Positions 7,550 through 17,642 of a stretch of DNA of 42,776 nucleotides are shown one piece after another. A program made the translations under genes and the position numbers. Where the stretch lies: NCBI GenBank assembly GCA_964590255.1, contig CAZPYA010000039.1, positions 1-42,776 of the forward strand, written 5' to 3'. Under the pieces are notes generated by a model, which saw only the letters and a list, made by a program, of their open reading frames with translations, was not told the origin of the DNA and did no database searches. The stretch is from JAKIYB01 sp964590255 (GTDB lineage: Bacteria > Armatimonadota > Hebobacteria > CAIYQO01). Each line of letters begins with the position of its first letter. The first letter of the stretch is position 1.

Positions 7550-10500
7550 CGGTCTTCTCCGCGGTCTGGTGCAGCAGGGTGATGCCATTGACGAACTTTG
7601 TGGCACCGACGGCGTAAAGATAGGTGGCCTTCAGTTTGCCGTCCTTCACCGCCCCCTCCAGGTAGAAGACGCGGGCGTCGGTGGCGATACCTTCCAGTTC
7701 GATGGGCGCGCCGTCGTTGATGCCCAGGTAGACGGTGCGGTTGTCATCATACACGACCTTGAAAACCGTCGTCTCCGGGGTGTCTTTCAGCACGGTAATG
7801 CGCCTGGCGAAGTCATCCACGTCGAGTATCGGCTTGTGTGGCCACAGCAGCGTGGTGAAATGCACCGGCTTGCCGCCTTCAGGCAGACCGCGCCAGCGCT
7901 GGGACACGCGCAGCGGCACCGCTTGCCAGATATTTTCCAGCGAGCGGTCAAATACCTCGTAATCGCGACCGGCTTGCGGGGTGAAGTAGATCATCAGGTC
8001 CCAGTTCGGGTTGATCCAGCGCTGTACGCCACGCCCCAGTCCCAGGCCGCTCATGATGACATACGGCATACTGGTGTTGACCCAGTTGTCGCCGCTCTTC
8101 GGAGTGATACTGTGCACCTGCCACTGCTGGCGCAGTCGACAGACGAACGGTTGCTTGAAGTCGATCAGGTCTTTCACCAGCGTGAGACCGAGATCGGTGA
8201 AGAGCACGCGGCGGTCGTTAGTGACCGGCCAGTTCTTGTAGTTCTGCACATTGATCGCCGCGTAGGTCTGACGGCGGCCGGCGGCGAAAGCGGGCACCGT
8301 CACCACTTCGTCGGGTACCTCCGGCGCGATGCCGGTCAAGTCTTCGACATAGACCACATTGTGGTACTCTGGCCCTTTCTCGAAGTACCCCAGGTCGGTA
8401 AGTAGCACCGAGCGCATGTGCATGAAGTTGTTCAAGTTCGGCACGGTGGACATGTGGTGGCCGGCGTTGGAACACAGCTCGATCATGCCGCACGGCGCAA
8501 AAGGATCGCCGCCGGCGCGCAAAAGAAGCTTATCCGGCTGCGTTGCCTCACCCAACTTGTAATACAGACCATTGATGCCGAACTTGTCGAACAACTCCTT
8601 GCGCAAGGCGTCGTCCACCCACAGCACCTGTTTGCGCTCGGTGATGCGCGACTTCATCTCCGGCTGCGCTTCCGCCACGGTATCATCGGCGTAGATATAG
8701 GCCCAGGCGCAGTTGACGGCGGCCGAGTCATACACCATGTGATAGCTGAACCAGTCCTCCATCTGCCGGTTGGCGTATTCCAGCAGGCGGTGGGCGGCCC
8801 ACTTGAAGCGACCGTCGCGGGTGATCGTCGCCATGCGCTCGTAGACAGGAATCCAGAAGGCAAACGACGCGTTCCACGGCGAAGCATCGCCGTAGCCGGG
8901 CATGCCACCGGACGGCGTCACCTGGTACATGTAGCGCTCTACCCACTTCTTCATGCCCGGGTCTTTCAGGTTGTCGGGGTTGCGGAACTCGGCCCAGTCC
9001 ATATAGTCCATCATCGACGAGCCGTTGTAGTCGGACGAGTTCTCGTCATGGTCGCGATACGGCCACCAGGAGTTCCATTCGAGATCAGCGTAGGCTTTCC
9101 AATCTTTCGCCGCTGGATCGTTGGGCATGGTGGTTGCGGCGATGTCGAGCATGCCGCCCCAGATGAGCGCGCGGTTGAAGGCGCCCCACTCCTTCGGACG
9201 CTCGGTCGCCCAGAGCTTCTTCACCAGGAAGGGATAATAGTCGTTCAGAATCTTTTTGTCCGCCGCGCTCACGTTCGGATCGGCCGAGAGCATGGTGACA
9301 ACTTTATACTGATTGATCCAGAACGGGGTGGCGTCGCTCGTCTTTGCCGCTTCGATGGCGCCTTTCACTAACCCCAGCGTCGGTTTCAGATACTGCACGT
9401 CGCCGGTGGCTTTATACAAGGCGTACGGCGTCATGCAATAGCCGAAGCCGTGCACGCCGGCATTCGCGGCCTCTCCTTTGGAGAAGATGCTCGCGTATTC
9501 AAAATCGTAGACCTTTTTTACCATTTTCAGGTAGTCGTCTTTGGTGATGGTCTGCTGTTTGTAGCCCCATGCGGTGGACGGCGCGTAGAAACGATACGGA
9601 TCGGGCACAATATAGCGATTAGGTAGTTTACCGACGGCGCCTTGAACAGGTTCGTCGCTCAACACAATCTCGAACATCGCCTGCGCCGCTGGCGCAGGCG
9701 CTTTCACCCCCGGTCCTTCCACCACCGCGGCGATGCGGTAAGCGCCCGGTGCCAGCTTCGCATCGGCCAGCTTGCCGGTCAGGAGGGTGGTCTTGCCGGG
9801 CTGCAGCGCGCAGTCGGCTGGCAGCGACGCCACAATCTTCCCGGCCGCATCCTTCACCGCCACGTTTTTCACCTGCAGGTTCGGGGTGAAGGCGTCGATG
9901 TCGGCGAGGAACTCCACGCCCTGGTCGGCGGTATTCTTCGCGCGGGAGGTGATCATCTCCCCGGCGAAAGGCGCCGCGCCGCGAAAGCGCAGGTCATACC
10001 AGGAGTTCGTCGAGTTCGCGGTGGCCTTCTTCGGGAAGCCGACGGAGATTTGGGAGAACTTCTTATCGGCGTCGTGGTCGGCAAGAATGAACGCCATCTT
10101 CACCAGGTCGCCCGCCTGTGGGCCGAATCCGATGTCCTCGAAGGCGATGGCCGCTTCGAGGACGTAGCCGTCCGCTACCGACTTGGCGATATAACGGGAA
10201 TGCGGCGTCCACTTGCGCGGGCCGGTCTTCTCGGTGTAGTAGCTGAAGCCGTAGAACGGCTCGGTGGAGGTTTCGACCGTCTTCTTCTGTTGGTAGCGGT
10301 CGTTGCCCTTGGTGGCGCCGAATACGGAGGTAACGAAGATGAGACTGTCGCAGTTCCATGGCATCGCCTTTTCATTCGGCAACGCGACCAGGCTCTGATC
10401 CTTCACCTTCGCGGCGAGATACAGGTATTTCGCGTCCCACGCCGCCTTCACCATCGCGCTGCTATCAGCCCTGGAGCGCACCGGACCCGGGTCGAGCTTT

Positions 10501-10682
10501 CCGGTCTCGACGGTGATCTCCACCGGACGGTCCAGGAAGTTCCACTCCTTCAGGTCGCCGTCGACAGTGATCGTCCGTTGGTCGGCAAAATACCGATTCG
10601 ACACCACCGTCTGCCGTGCGCTCACCTGCGCCACAACCGGCGCCAGTGCCGCCAGCACCATGATTAGCATATATCCGCGCAT
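7530..10682 (-). CDS. Exported CBM9-like / heparinase-II/III-like toroid protein
   Basis: 1050 aa. MRGYMLIMVLAALAPVVAQV is a signal peptide. Residues about 36-240 form a CBM9/DOMON-like sugar-binding module (RTITVDGDLKEWNF, then AWDAKYLYLAAKVKD and a PWNCDSLIFVT strand). A helical toroid of roughly residues 370-690 follows. The last third is a beta-sandwich with GHHMSTVPNLNNFMHMRS near 740 and GPEYHNVVYVED near 780, matching the His/Asn-containing blocks of heparinase II/III-like lyases. It has AAAGGAG upstream and starts 15 bp after the stop of the giant protein before it. It overlaps the next gene by 20 nt. An extracellular or periplasmic lyase for an acidic polysaccharide is the best guess; the substrate is not known. 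Confidence 0.75.
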   Translation of the reverse strand: MRGYMLIMVLAALAPVVAQVSARQTVVSNRYFADQRTITVDGDLKEWNFLDRPVEITVETGKLDPGPVRSRADSSAMVKAAWDAKYLYLAAKVKDQSLVALPNEKAMPWNCDSLIFVTSVFGATKGNDRYQQKKTVETSTEPFYGFSYYTEKTGPRKWTPHSRYIAKSVADGYVLEAAIAFEDIGFGPQAGDLVKMAFILADHDADKKFSQISVGFPKKATANSTNSWYDLRFRGAAPFAGEMITSRAKNTADQGVEFLADIDAFTPNLQVKNVAVKDAAGKIVASLPADCALQPGKTTLLTGKLADAKLAPGAYRIAAVVEGPGVKAPAPAAQAMFEIVLSDEPVQGAVGKLPNRYIVPDPYRFYAPSTAWGYKQQTITKDDYLKMVKKVYDFEYASIFSKGEAANAGVHGFGYCMTPYALYKATGDVQYLKPTLGLVKGAIEAAKTSDATPFWINQYKVVTMLSADPNVSAADKKILNDYYPFLVKKLWATERPKEWGAFNRALIWGGMLDIAATTMPNDPAAKDWKAYADLEWNSWWPYRDHDENSSDYNGSSMMDYMDWAEFRNPDNLKDPGMKKWVERYMYQVTPSGGMPGYGDASPWNASFAFWIPVYERMATITRDGRFKWAAHRLLEYANRQMEDWFSYHMVYDSAAVNCAWAYIYADDTVAEAQPEMKSRITERKQVLWVDDALRKELFDKFGINGLYYKLGEATQPDKLLLRAGGDPFAPCGMIELCSNAGHHMSTVPNLNNFMHMRSVLLTDLGYFEKGPEYHNVVYVEDLTGIAPEVPDEVVTVPAFAAGRRQTYAAINVQNYKNWPVTNDRRVLFTDLGLTLVKDLIDFKQPFVCRLRQQWQVHSITPKSGDNWVNTSMPYVIMSGLGLGRGVQRWINPNWDLMIYFTPQAGRDYEVFDRSLENIWQAVPLRVSQRWRGLPEGGKPVHFTTLLWPHKPILDVDDFARRITVLKDTPETTVFKVVYDDNRTVYLGINDGAPIELEGIATDARVFYLEGAVKDGKLKATYLYAVGATKFVNGITLLHQTAEKTDVDKNL

Positions 10683-10697
10683 CGCATGTCTCCTTTA

Positions 10698-13600
10698 TCA
10701 GGCAAAGGCCTCGACGCCGAGCGTCGTACCGGTCAAATTCCGCGTGATCGATGACCCCGCGGGGATAGTGAGCGTTTCGCCCGCCCACTCCAGCAGTGTG
10801 CAGTAGGGTGTCGGCGTAATGGTCACCGTCAGGTCGCGTTCGGTCGGGTTGTGCATCTCCAGCACCCACGCGCGCGCGCCGATCTGCGCCAGGTTGAGCA
10901 CGACCTTCGCGTCGGTGGCTGTCAGCGGGTGGCCCATGAAGATCGACCAGTCGCCGGCCAGCGTGTCAAGCGTCGCGTAGGCGCTGCTTTGGTACATCCC
11001 GAGGGGTCGCCAGCGATTGCGTGCGCGGTCGACGAAAAAGACCGGCCAGTTGGGGTTGAGGTTTTCGATGATAATGGGCAGCGCCATGGGCAACTCCGTC
11101 CGCGGCATCCGGCAGGCCACGCCCGTCCCCTGTCCGTCCAGCGTCAGCAGCAGGCGCTGGTCGCGCACCGTGCCCACTTCCATCTCAATGGCATACGCCG
11201 GGTTCCCTACCAGGCCCATCGCCGCGCGCATCGCTTCGCCGAAGTTGGGGTCGGTGGTCTCGCTGCTGCCGCCCACGGCGAGGAAGCGCACACGGGTCAC
11301 TTCACCGACGTTCGGCAGCGTCTCCACCGGCATGCGGAAGGCCAGATGGCCGTATTGCAGGTTCGTCGGCCCCAGTTCCTTCGTTGCCGGGTCGAGCTCG
11401 CGCACCAGCAGCAGATCGGGGCCATCGTTGATGAAGAGCGACGGACGGCTGCCGGTGAGCCAGGCGGTGAGATACTCGCCGCGCCGCCACATGGTGCTGA
11501 ATGGCGACTCATCGAAACCCGCCAGTTCAACGCGGGTGCCGTCGTTGCGGAAGAGCGTGATGCGCGCGGCGTCGTCGAACCAGCCGAAGGGTAGCGGGTC
11601 AGTAATGCCGGGAGCCTGCTTGAAGCGCAACTCACTTTCATACACCCAGGTGGTCAGGGCGTAGGGACGCGGGCGGAAGACGGTTTTGGTGTGCCGGTAA
11701 TCGAGGTAGCGAGTATCGTGCACCGGGAACAGGCCGAAGCCGGTGCGCTCCTTACCGTGGAAGAATGGCCAGGCGGGATCGAAGCCTTTGTTCACCACGA
11801 AGGAATCGACGGAGACGTCGGTGCTGATCAGCTCCTGATTTGGCGCGATGACCAGCCACAGCTCCGGCACGGGCAGTTTCGGCATTTTAATGTAGATGTG
11901 CATGCCGGCGCCGGCGTCGCGCACCCCGCCGTCGCTGGGGAATATCTCGTCGTCCACCGGGTTTTTCGGCACGGGGTAGATATTGTCGCCGCCGTACCAC
12001 CAGCGCCCCAGGTAGCAGGAGGTGCCGCCCCACTGGAAGTTGTTATACGTCAGGTAGAGCGTACCCGACCAGCCGTAGGCCAGGCCGCGGTCGTCCTTCT
12101 GGAAGCCGATGCAGAGGGGATTGTTGCGGTCGGCGCAGTAGAATTCGCACCAGTCCAGCCGTAGCGTGCAATAGGTGCCGCACACCGCCGCCCCGCCGTT
12201 CACGTCGTCGGCTTCCAGCGTCAGGTGCATCTGCTGGTGATGCATCAGGTCGAGCTCCTGCTCGAACAGCGCGGCGCCGTTGCACTGCCAGCAGCGGATG
12301 ACCCGCGTGCCGTCGAACAGGCGCACCTCGGCCAGCCCGACAGCGGACGATACCTTGATGCGCAGGCGGTACTGCGTCACGTCCACGCGGAACCAGTCGG
12401 CGGTGGGCGGAATTTCCGTGTCCGGCGCACGCCAGACAGGGTCGCGGCTGGTCACCGACGCGGTCCACGCCTCCACCACCGGGCCGTTGGTGATGTATTG
12501 GAACGGCGTGCCATATTGCCAGTTGTCGAAGCGGAAGCGGCGGGTGTTAGCGCGCTCCTCGTCGATCATCCCCCACCATTCCAGTTCGGGCGCCATGTAT
12601 TTGCGCAGCACTTTGTTAGGAATCGTCTCGTAGGGTTCGATCATCATCGTCACCCAGCCGGCATCTAACGCGCGGACGACGTCCTCCGGACCGTCCATCA
12701 GCGCCAGCGTGGTGGGGATGATGCGAAACGCCTTGTCCTCTAGCAGGTGGAAGCGGTCGCGCACGTCTTCGAGAATCTTCCCGTCGTGCCAGGTGACCAG
12801 GGCGATGGAATCAAAGGTGCGGTGATCGAGGAAGAAGTTCGGCGCCTGGTCGTGCAGGTAACGCCCGCGACGCCCGCGCAGGTTCAGCGTCTCAAAGGTC
12901 ATGGTGAAGTGGACGCTCTCGTAAGTGCTGGTGCGCACCGTGCCGTCGGACGACTCATTCGAGAGGATCTTTCCGTCTGCGGAGAGGATCTCCGGCGGGG
13001 GCAACGGCATGGTGTAACCATACTGGAAGGTGTGCGCGCCGACGGCGTCCTCGATGGTGTAGCCGGGCACGGCGAAGAAGCTGTCGGTGGTCAGTGCGGC
13101 GCATTCGGCTTTTACCGCCTCCCACTTGTCGGGACTCAGCGCTTTGTAATCTTCCAGAAAGACGATGAAATCAAGGCCAGCGGCCTGCGCATTTTCGACA
13201 TACTCCGCCACTGTGCCACGACCGATAGAGGCGGCAGTGCGGGCGCCAATCAAACCTTTCACGGGCTTGGGATCGTCCGGCGGGAAGGTGCGCGCTGCCC
13301 ACAGCACCGGAGGATCGTCCGGGTAGCGCGGCACGTTCGGCTCCAGCACGAAGGGGCCGGACGCGCCAGCGCCCAGCGTTCCTGACGCCAGCGACGGCTC
13401 GCTCAACCAACCCATGGTGTTCACGAGCAGCCGCTGCAAGCCGGAAGGTTTGCCGTCAAATCCGTCGATGAGGAAGCGCTTCGCCTCCGGGAAATTGTGC
13501 GGCGCGTCGATGTGATAGCCGGACGGGATGCCGCACACGGCGAGACGCCCCTGCCCCACCTGCCGTGCGGCGATGATGGGTATACGGTCGCCGAATTCTG

Positions 13601-14210
13601 GCTGATTGGCGTCCGGCACGGCCACGGAGTTGCCGATACCAACGTGCTTGGTATCGATTCCGCTGCCCGGCGCCGCGCTCAACAGTGACTGCCACTCCGC
13701 GCCGGAAGCGTAGACGGGCATGGTCGCCATGCTGCTGCCCATCATCTCCGGATACCAAACGCCGGCCACGCCGTCGGCCACGCAGGAAGCGACTTCGCGG
13801 GTGTAGGCGTAGCGCAGGCGATGCACGCCTTCGTCGTGTATAATCACGTCCTCAGTCTGATCGATAGCCAGCTTGGGAATTGACGCGCCATACGGCCCGA
13901 TGAGATTGTCGAACGCCAGCACCCCACCGCTGGGCAGGGTAAAGAAGACGCCGCCGCCGGCCGCCAGATGCGTCCGCACTGCGTCGATCACCGCGTCCGC
14001 CAGGCGTTCCTCTTCCTGCTTCGTCATGCGCTGGGTATACCAGCGACCGAGTACCACCACGTTATACAGGCCGGTGGCCAGTTTTGCCGGCACGTCGGCC
14101 AACGTGCAGGTATCAAGAGTATAGCCGGCGTCGAGGAACGGGCGGGCAATCCAGTCGGCGTGGGCGCCGGCCTCGGAGAGGATGGCCGGCCTGCAGGTCC
14201 GCGTATTCAT
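10698..14210 (-). CDS. Giant GATase-like/degenerate-PHP protein, copy without signal peptide
   Basis: 1170 aa, one of four intact paralogues in the window. Residues 1-270 resemble a class I glutamine-amidotransferase/ThuA-like fold (YNVVVLGRW, AAGGGVFFTLPSGG, then VGQGRLAVCGIPSG). Residues about 315-410 resemble a PHP domain (GLIGARTAASIGRGTVAEY, AAGLDFIVFLEDYKAL, FFAVPGYTIEDAVGAH), but both motif-I histidines and the SDG are gone. The C-terminal 700 residues are beta-rich and share the family blocks ADRNNPLCIGFQ, LNPNWP, MGHP and MHNPTE. Unlike its paralogues the mature-like sequence starts at residue 6 (RPAIL), with no export signal. ATG 14210 is chosen over TTG 14228 because GAGGTG precedes it. 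Function unknown; location in a glycan-degrading operon suggests a scaffold, binding or novel hydrolase role. Confidence 0.75.
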   Translation of the reverse strand: MNTRTCRPAILSEAGAHADWIARPFLDAGYTLDTCTLADVPAKLATGLYNVVVLGRWYTQRMTKQEEERLADAVIDAVRTHLAAGGGVFFTLPSGGVLAFDNLIGPYGASIPKLAIDQTEDVIIHDEGVHRLRYAYTREVASCVADGVAGVWYPEMMGSSMATMPVYASGAEWQSLLSAAPGSGIDTKHVGIGNSVAVPDANQPEFGDRIPIIAARQVGQGRLAVCGIPSGYHIDAPHNFPEAKRFLIDGFDGKPSGLQRLLVNTMGWLSEPSLASGTLGAGASGPFVLEPNVPRYPDDPPVLWAARTFPPDDPKPVKGLIGARTAASIGRGTVAEYVENAQAAGLDFIVFLEDYKALSPDKWEAVKAECAALTTDSFFAVPGYTIEDAVGAHTFQYGYTMPLPPPEILSADGKILSNESSDGTVRTSTYESVHFTMTFETLNLRGRRGRYLHDQAPNFFLDHRTFDSIALVTWHDGKILEDVRDRFHLLEDKAFRIIPTTLALMDGPEDVVRALDAGWVTMMIEPYETIPNKVLRKYMAPELEWWGMIDEERANTRRFRFDNWQYGTPFQYITNGPVVEAWTASVTSRDPVWRAPDTEIPPTADWFRVDVTQYRLRIKVSSAVGLAEVRLFDGTRVIRCWQCNGAALFEQELDLMHHQQMHLTLEADDVNGGAAVCGTYCTLRLDWCEFYCADRNNPLCIGFQKDDRGLAYGWSGTLYLTYNNFQWGGTSCYLGRWWYGGDNIYPVPKNPVDDEIFPSDGGVRDAGAGMHIYIKMPKLPVPELWLVIAPNQELISTDVSVDSFVVNKGFDPAWPFFHGKERTGFGLFPVHDTRYLDYRHTKTVFRPRPYALTTWVYESELRFKQAPGITDPLPFGWFDDAARITLFRNDGTRVELAGFDESPFSTMWRRGEYLTAWLTGSRPSLFINDGPDLLLVRELDPATKELGPTNLQYGHLAFRMPVETLPNVGEVTRVRFLAVGGSSETTDPNFGEAMRAAMGLVGNPAYAIEMEVGTVRDQRLLLTLDGQGTGVACRMPRTELPMALPIIIENLNPNWPVFFVDRARNRWRPLGMYQSSAYATLDTLAGDWSIFMGHPLTATDAKVVLNLAQIGARAWVLEMHNPTERDLTVTITPTPYCTLLEWAGETLTIPAGSSITRNLTGTTLGVEAFA

Positions 14211-14228
14211 ATGCACCTCAATTGTCAA

Positions 14229-14255
14229 GGAGTTGGCAGACTCGTCTGCAACTCC
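14229..14255 (-). other. Intercistronic hairpin
   Basis: In the 91 bp gap between the two giant genes, GGAGTTGGCAGA (14229-14240) pairs with TCTGCAACTCC (14245-14255), with one bulged G and a CTCG loop. No T-run follows on the minus strand, so it is more likely an mRNA processing or stability element, or a partial attenuator, than a full terminator. Confidence 0.5.
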
Positions 14256-14301
14256 CTCATTTACCGTGTCAGCGCAATCATTTCCTGCGACAACTCCGAT
14301 T

Positions 14302-17300
14302 TTATTTCAAATTCATCCGCGTCGTCGCGCCGGCGGGCACTGTCAGCGTCACCGCCTGTTTATCCGCCAGGAAGGTGGCCACCGGCACGCGCACGGTGAC
14401 AGTGACCGGCTTCTCGGTGGGGTTATGCACCTCCACAGCGGTTATGCCGTCAGCGTTGTGCGGCAGCAGCGTCACCTCGACATCCTGATGATCGCAAGCG
14501 ACCAGATTGCCGAGGTAATAGCGATGCGCGCCATCGCGGAGATCGAGTGTAGCGTAACCGATGCCGTCACGTATGCCCAGCGGTCGCCAGGTAGGATGCT
14601 CCAGATCGACCACGCCTGCTGTCCATTTGTCATTCAGACCGGTCACTTTCACCGGCAGCACGTTGGGCAGCGCGGTCTTGCTGAACGTGCCGGTGACACC
14701 GCCGTCCTTCGCCGCCAGTTCCAGCAGGTAGCGCGTGTCAACTACCGTCCCCTGCGTCAGCGTGATGGTATAGGCCGGCGCTTTCCCGGCCACGCCGTAC
14801 GCGTCACGGAAAGCGAGCCAGGCAGTCACGGCCGGTGCCCCGGTCTCCGACAGCTTGACCGCCAGCACGCGGGATGTGAGCGTATCGCCCTTCGCCAGCT
14901 TCGGCGTGTCGAAACGGCCGGTGTAGAGGCGGAACCAGCCGCGCGACGGCACGCACTCCAGCACGACGGCCAGCGGCTGATCCAGCACAAAGAAGCCCTC
15001 ACCCCAGGAGGGGATGAAGATGCTCTCGCCCGGCTGCAGTGTGCCCACCCAGCGGGTGCCGGTCTTTTCGTCCGCCGATGGACCGGCTTCACGCGTGCCG
15101 TCGGCATGGAACACGATATACGGCACCGGCTTGCCCCAGGCATGGGTGAAACGTGCGCTAAAGCCGTTCCATCCCTTCTTCATCTGCACGCCGTCCGGAT
15201 CGGTAATCGTCAGCGACACCTCGCCAATCACCGCGGTGGGTGTCACCGGGTTGCGATAGAAGTGATGCTGCACCAACCGCGCGGTGATGTGGGGTTCGAC
15301 GAGATCGACGTAGGGGGCGTGCGCGTAGATCTGCCAGCCCGGCGCCGTGCTGCGCTTGAGAATGGCGGTATCGAAGATGATGGCGTCGCCGCTCTCGTAT
15401 GGGCGGGTAATCTGGTGCACCGGTTCGCGTTCCTCCCCTTTGTCGCCTTCGGCGGTAAGGGTGCCATTCAGATACAAGCCCAGATACGATCCCCCGCCAG
15501 CGCCGTCCACGCCAGGCAGGTTCTCGCCGGCGGCCACCGGGCCGAAGTAGAGACGGCCGGCCTTATAGACGTGGTTCGTCGCCGGATTCATCGTCTCCCG
15601 CCCCTCGGCGTCGCGCTGCATCAGGACGCCGTTCATGATATTGCACCGGTCGCTGCAGAAGATTTGCCACATGCGACCGTTCTGTGTTTCGAGACTACCG
15701 GTCATCGCGCGCTTGCCATTGACGTCCTCCACCACCGCGGTGAGTATGTAGCGACGGTCATGCAGGCCGTCGAAGGTGATCTCCGCGCTGTTGCCGGTCA
15801 CCTGGTATCGGCGGAAGACGCGGGTGCTGTCGTATATCGTCACCGTCTTCAGCGGGGCGTCTGAGGTGGTTTTGAGGTAGACGCGCCAGCGCTCGGTGCC
15901 GGCTACATCAGGCAGCCCGCCCGTGTTGCGCGATAAGTTATAACCCGACCACATCACCACGCGCGGCCCGCTGGAGACATAGCTGATGTTCGCCCCAGTG
16001 AATTGCGCGGAGAGGAAGTCCGTGTGGAGCACATACGTCCATTCCGCCACCCCCGCCAGCTCCGCCGGACTCCCGAGCAACGTCACGGTGATGATGCGGC
16101 TGCGGTCGCCCTGCTCCTGATTAAACATGAACGCCCGCGGCAGGTCTTCTACCAGCATGCCGCCTTCGTAGGTGCGCACAGCGAAGGTGTCATAACCGCT
16201 GTGCAGCCAGGTCGGATATTTCCCACTGGTGAAGCGGAACGGCGCACGCAGTGGGAAGTTGGCGTCATTCATCCAGTAGCCGAGGTGATCCTGTACGCGC
16301 GCCGGATCCTTTTTCGACAGGCGTTCAGGACGCGGCCAGGCTTTGGCGCCGCACTGAATGAAGTGGTTATCCTGGTCGTCGCGGGTGATGAGCGCCGGCA
16401 CGGCCATGAAGGCATCGCCGGAGGCTGCCGTGCAGTCGGCTACAAATTGCGTCCATTGTTCACCGGTCATTTTCGCGAATTCAGGAGTCAGGACGAGGTA
16501 ATCCAATCCCTGTGCCCGCGCGGCCGCCGCCCATTCGGCTACCGAGCCGCGACCGCCGCCGGGCGCCGGCATGGCGCCGATGACGCCTTTGTAATACTTA
16601 TATTCACCGTTGATCGGCCCCGCGGACTTCCAGACGATTGGCTTGATTTCGCGCGGCACAAACGGCTTCACGGGCGGCGCGAGATAGCCGCCCAACTCGC
16701 CGCCGCGCAGCGAGGGCTCGACCAGCCAGTTCAGCGACGCGACAAACATCGTCAGCCCGTCGCTCTTCACGCCGCCCAATCCTGCCTCCATGCCGATGCG
16801 GCCCCAGTGGCGGTCGGCAAACGGCGAATACCCGTAACCGAAGAAGGAGATCGTCGACTCGCCGCCGTTGAGGACGATGCGACCTTTGCCGAATGGCCGG
16901 GCGGCAATGAGCGTCTTCGCCGCCTGCTTTACCTCGGACACGCCACCGGGCTTGAGCTGAGACGTGATCGGATCGAGGGGCAGCGAGGTAGACTGTTCGG
17001 AAGCCCGGATCAGCGGCGTCCAGTCGGGACTCAATACCAACGCGCGGCTGAAGGCGCCATAGCCAAAGGTGCCGACGGGATACCAGTAGGCCTTCACCCC
17101 CAGCGTGGCCGGGTGCGCGGCGATGCGGTCGGCCAGGGCGTAGGTCAATTCGGCCCCGCCCGACTGGCGCTTCTCCCGCCCCTCGTCGCGCAGCATCTCG
17201 TAGGGCACGCGCGCGCCGAAGGGTTCCAGAAACTGGTTAGTGGTGCGGCTAGATAACTCGTCGCCCATATGTACGAAGCTCACGCCGTAACAATACAGCC

Positions 17301-17628
17301 CGCCGCCGGCCTCCACGTAGCGCCGCAGCAGTTCCTGCACCCGCGCGAAGCCCGCCGGGCTGATCTGCACGGCGTTGTCCGTCTTCGCATTCGGGTCCAG
17401 CCGCGACATGCCGAAAAGGATGACGGCATTCACCTTCGTCAGCCGCTCCCAGGTCAGTTGGCCAAAGTCGCAGCCGTCGAACTGCAAGCCCTGTTCCGCC
17501 GCCAGCTTCTTCGGCAGCGCCCACTCCGGCCCACCGCTGCCCAGGCAGAGGATTGCCGGCTTGCGCGCTTCCTGCGCCCAGGCGCCAATACATGCCAGGA
17601 GTAACACGATCATCAACAGCCGTTGCAT
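14302..17628 (-). CDS. Giant exported GATase-like/degenerate-PHP protein
   Basis: 1108 aa. The start at 17628 gives MQRLLMIVLLLACIGAWAQ, a standard signal peptide, with GAGGTG just upstream; the reading frame extends to 17814 but that part overlaps the preceding gene and is low-complexity Arg-rich. Residues 25-330 are the GATase-like module (FDGCDFGQLTWERLTKVN, EAGGGLYCYG, GKGRIVLNGGESTISFFGYG). The PHP-like block near residue 351 reads GAMPAPGGGRGSVAEW, followed by AQGLDYLVLTPEFAKMTGEQ; no PHP metal ligands of motif I remain. Family blocks in the beta-rich C-terminus include SDRCNIMNGVLM, VTGLNDKWT and VHNPTEKPVTVTV. It begins 14 bp after the stop of the next paralogue upstream and uses the same type of ribosome site as the copy downstream. 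Role unknown; probably acts outside the cytoplasmic membrane. Confidence 0.78.
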   Translation of the reverse strand: MQRLLMIVLLLACIGAWAQEARKPAILCLGSGGPEWALPKKLAAEQGLQFDGCDFGQLTWERLTKVNAVILFGMSRLDPNAKTDNAVQISPAGFARVQELLRRYVEAGGGLYCYGVSFVHMGDELSSRTTNQFLEPFGARVPYEMLRDEGREKRQSGGAELTYALADRIAAHPATLGVKAYWYPVGTFGYGAFSRALVLSPDWTPLIRASEQSTSLPLDPITSQLKPGGVSEVKQAAKTLIAARPFGKGRIVLNGGESTISFFGYGYSPFADRHWGRIGMEAGLGGVKSDGLTMFVASLNWLVEPSLRGGELGGYLAPPVKPFVPREIKPIVWKSAGPINGEYKYYKGVIGAMPAPGGGRGSVAEWAAAARAQGLDYLVLTPEFAKMTGEQWTQFVADCTAASGDAFMAVPALITRDDQDNHFIQCGAKAWPRPERLSKKDPARVQDHLGYWMNDANFPLRAPFRFTSGKYPTWLHSGYDTFAVRTYEGGMLVEDLPRAFMFNQEQGDRSRIITVTLLGSPAELAGVAEWTYVLHTDFLSAQFTGANISYVSSGPRVVMWSGYNLSRNTGGLPDVAGTERWRVYLKTTSDAPLKTVTIYDSTRVFRRYQVTGNSAEITFDGLHDRRYILTAVVEDVNGKRAMTGSLETQNGRMWQIFCSDRCNIMNGVLMQRDAEGRETMNPATNHVYKAGRLYFGPVAAGENLPGVDGAGGGSYLGLYLNGTLTAEGDKGEEREPVHQITRPYESGDAIIFDTAILKRSTAPGWQIYAHAPYVDLVEPHITARLVQHHFYRNPVTPTAVIGEVSLTITDPDGVQMKKGWNGFSARFTHAWGKPVPYIVFHADGTREAGPSADEKTGTRWVGTLQPGESIFIPSWGEGFFVLDQPLAVVLECVPSRGWFRLYTGRFDTPKLAKGDTLTSRVLAVKLSETGAPAVTAWLAFRDAYGVAGKAPAYTITLTQGTVVDTRYLLELAAKDGGVTGTFSKTALPNVLPVKVTGLNDKWTAGVVDLEHPTWRPLGIRDGIGYATLDLRDGAHRYYLGNLVACDHQDVEVTLLPHNADGITAVEVHNPTEKPVTVTVRVPVATFLADKQAVTLTVPAGATTRMNLK

Positions 17629-17642
17629 ACGCACCTCGAATG

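Noticed and set aside
14226..14228. TTG as start of the giant gene at 14210
   Set aside because: The ATG six codons later has GAGGTG in front, the same arrangement as in the paralogue at 17628.
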